Source of the DNA: Melioribacteraceae bacterium
GTDB lineage: Bacteria; Bacteroidota; Ignavibacteria; Ignavibacteriales; Melioribacteraceae
DNA length: 64,000 nt
Direction of reading: 5' to 3'
Assembly: GCA_016927595.1 (NCBI GenBank)
Contig: JAFGMI010000041.1
Coordinates: 1-64,000, forward strand
Shown here in pieces: positions 63,332 to 64,000 of the stretch. Position 1 is the stretch's first letter. Every line of letters begins with the position of its first letter. Under the pieces are notes generated by a model. It was not told the DNA's origin and made no database searches. It saw only the letters and a program-made list of their open reading frames with translations. Both the position numbers and the translations under genes were made by a program.

Positions 63332-64000
63332 ATGAACAGTATCGGGGAAATACTCAGAACTTATTTCAGACTGCGTCCGCTAAAACAAGCCAAGGTCTCT
63401 GAAATAAGTGAAGCTACAGCAGCATCCTCATTACCGCCGAATGAGAGAGTAAATTTCCATATCGGTAATCCGGTAATGGATGAGGAACTTGTCCTTAAAT
63501 ATCTCAGCTACGTGCTCGATATCGGAAACAGTTATGACCTAAAGGAATACAATCCGGACGAAATAGCCGAGATTCTGGATCTTGATACAAACAAATTTAA
63601 TATGCTGGATTTATTCTATGAAAGCATCAAAAAAAGCTCGCCCTATCTTCCGAGAGGCGGATTTAACAGAACTAATCCGAACGAGCTGGTTAAAATTTTC
63701 CATAAATGGCTTTGTGAGGAACAGCAGGAGCCTTTAACATATGATCTCGGAGAGAAATCCGGGAAACGCGAATTAATTATCTGCAGCGGTGGTAAGTGGG
63801 AAGCATTGAGAGTTTTCATGCATTCACTTAATGATTATTTTTTACTGACTCCCGTGAATGTATTATTCTTTAATCTTTCGGTTCCCGATCATCTGAAAAA
63901 CTTTAAGCATCTTAAAATTCATAATATCGATGTTGATGAAGCAGCACTAATAAAATTTTTAAGGGATTTCACTTCCGGCGAAAAAACAGTTCCATTATTT
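63332..64000 (+). CDS. Unidentified protein, partial (runs off right edge); possible aminotransferase-like fold
   Basis: ATG 63332 opens a frame that continues for 223 codons to the window edge. The visible N-terminus has RVNFHIGNPVMDEEL, then YLPRGGFNRTNPNELVKIFH, and ICSGGKWEALRVFMHSL. These weakly recall class I/II aminotransferases (start motif, Gly-x-Arg-like region, and the SGxxxAL helix), but the key PLP-binding residues would lie beyond the window, so I do not assign a function. It is 24 bp downstream of the SPFH gene and could be transcribed with it. Confidence 0.7.
   Translation, partial: MNSIGEILRTYFRLRPLKQAKVSEISEATAASSLPPNERVNFHIGNPVMDEELVLKYLSYVLDIGNSYDLKEYNPDEIAEILDLDTNKFNMLDLFYESIKKSSPYLPRGGFNRTNPNELVKIFHKWLCEEQQEPLTYDLGEKSGKRELIICSGGKWEALRVFMHSLNDYFLLTPVNVLFFNLSVPDHLKNFKHLKIHNIDVDEAALIKFLRDFTSGEKTVPLF

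Noticed and set aside
1-64000. tRNA or rRNA genes, prophage or intact insertion sequence
   Set aside because: No cloverleaf, rRNA-like stretch, integrase or transposase was seen in the gaps or coding regions.

Overview
The window looks like chromosome from a member of the Ignavibacteriota (Ignavibacteria/Melioribacter-type) or a close Bacteroidota/Chlorobiota relative. The DNA is AT-rich. A decayed secreted protein ends in a type IX secretion sorting domain with the NYPNPFN motif. Several exported proteins are lipoproteins, and ECF sigma, CHAT-TPR, GSCFA and lipocalin genes of the kind common in that phylum are present. The phylum is inferred from these traits, not from a marker-gene tree. 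I see no rRNA, tRNA, CRISPR array, prophage or intact insertion sequence.

Left part (1-5462): a secreted protein built from 16-residue tandem repeats (running off the left edge) is divergent from an ECF sigma factor and a membrane-anchored zinc-finger anti-sigma factor. A large exported TPR-CHAT protease converges on the pair. This is the most promising candidate for an undescribed system: a CHAT protease topologically placed to act on the outer domain of the anti-sigma factor. Next (5657-12566) come an OPT peptide transporter with a tripeptidyl-peptidase II-like protease, an unknown membrane protein, and the copper chaperones PCu(A)C and SCO. A stand-alone receiver domain, a heterodimeric ABC exporter, serS and leuS follow (12731-20879). 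A degraded GxxExxY gene lies between serS and leuS.

Middle part (21134-41780): a beta-lactamase-like serine hydrolase; a complete tripartite RND efflux operon with its TetR regulator and a well-formed palindromic operator; the T9SS-cargo pseudogene; lysA; a run of S9 peptidase, YkvA, lipocalin and NUDIX genes; murI and glnD; a tyrosine phenol-lyase separated from glnD by a long hairpin; and queC-queF for queuosine/7-deazaguanine synthesis.

Right part (42029-64000): a YciO protein; an overlapping operon of GH20 hexosaminidase, unknown membrane protein, SDR and YdeI-like protein; a phosphate locus (PhoU-like, Na/Pi symporter, divergent PiT transporter fused to a PhoU-like domain); small housekeeping and repair-type genes (HD, SixA-like, YceH, SdiA-regulated-like, MBL, aldo-keto reductase, isochorismatase); a divergent pair of C39-like papain-fold protein and Ddl-like ATP-grasp ligase; the cysE-cysK cysteine operon; a GSCFA protein; and a flotillin-like SPFH protein followed by an unidentified gene running off the right edge.

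Tight spacing and translational overlaps mark several operons: tetR-tolC-MFP-RND, cysE-cysK, queC-queF, GH20 to YdeI, the ABC pair, and lipocalin-NUDIX. Many starts were moved inward from the longest frame where a Shine-Dalgarno sequence or signal peptide indicated it.
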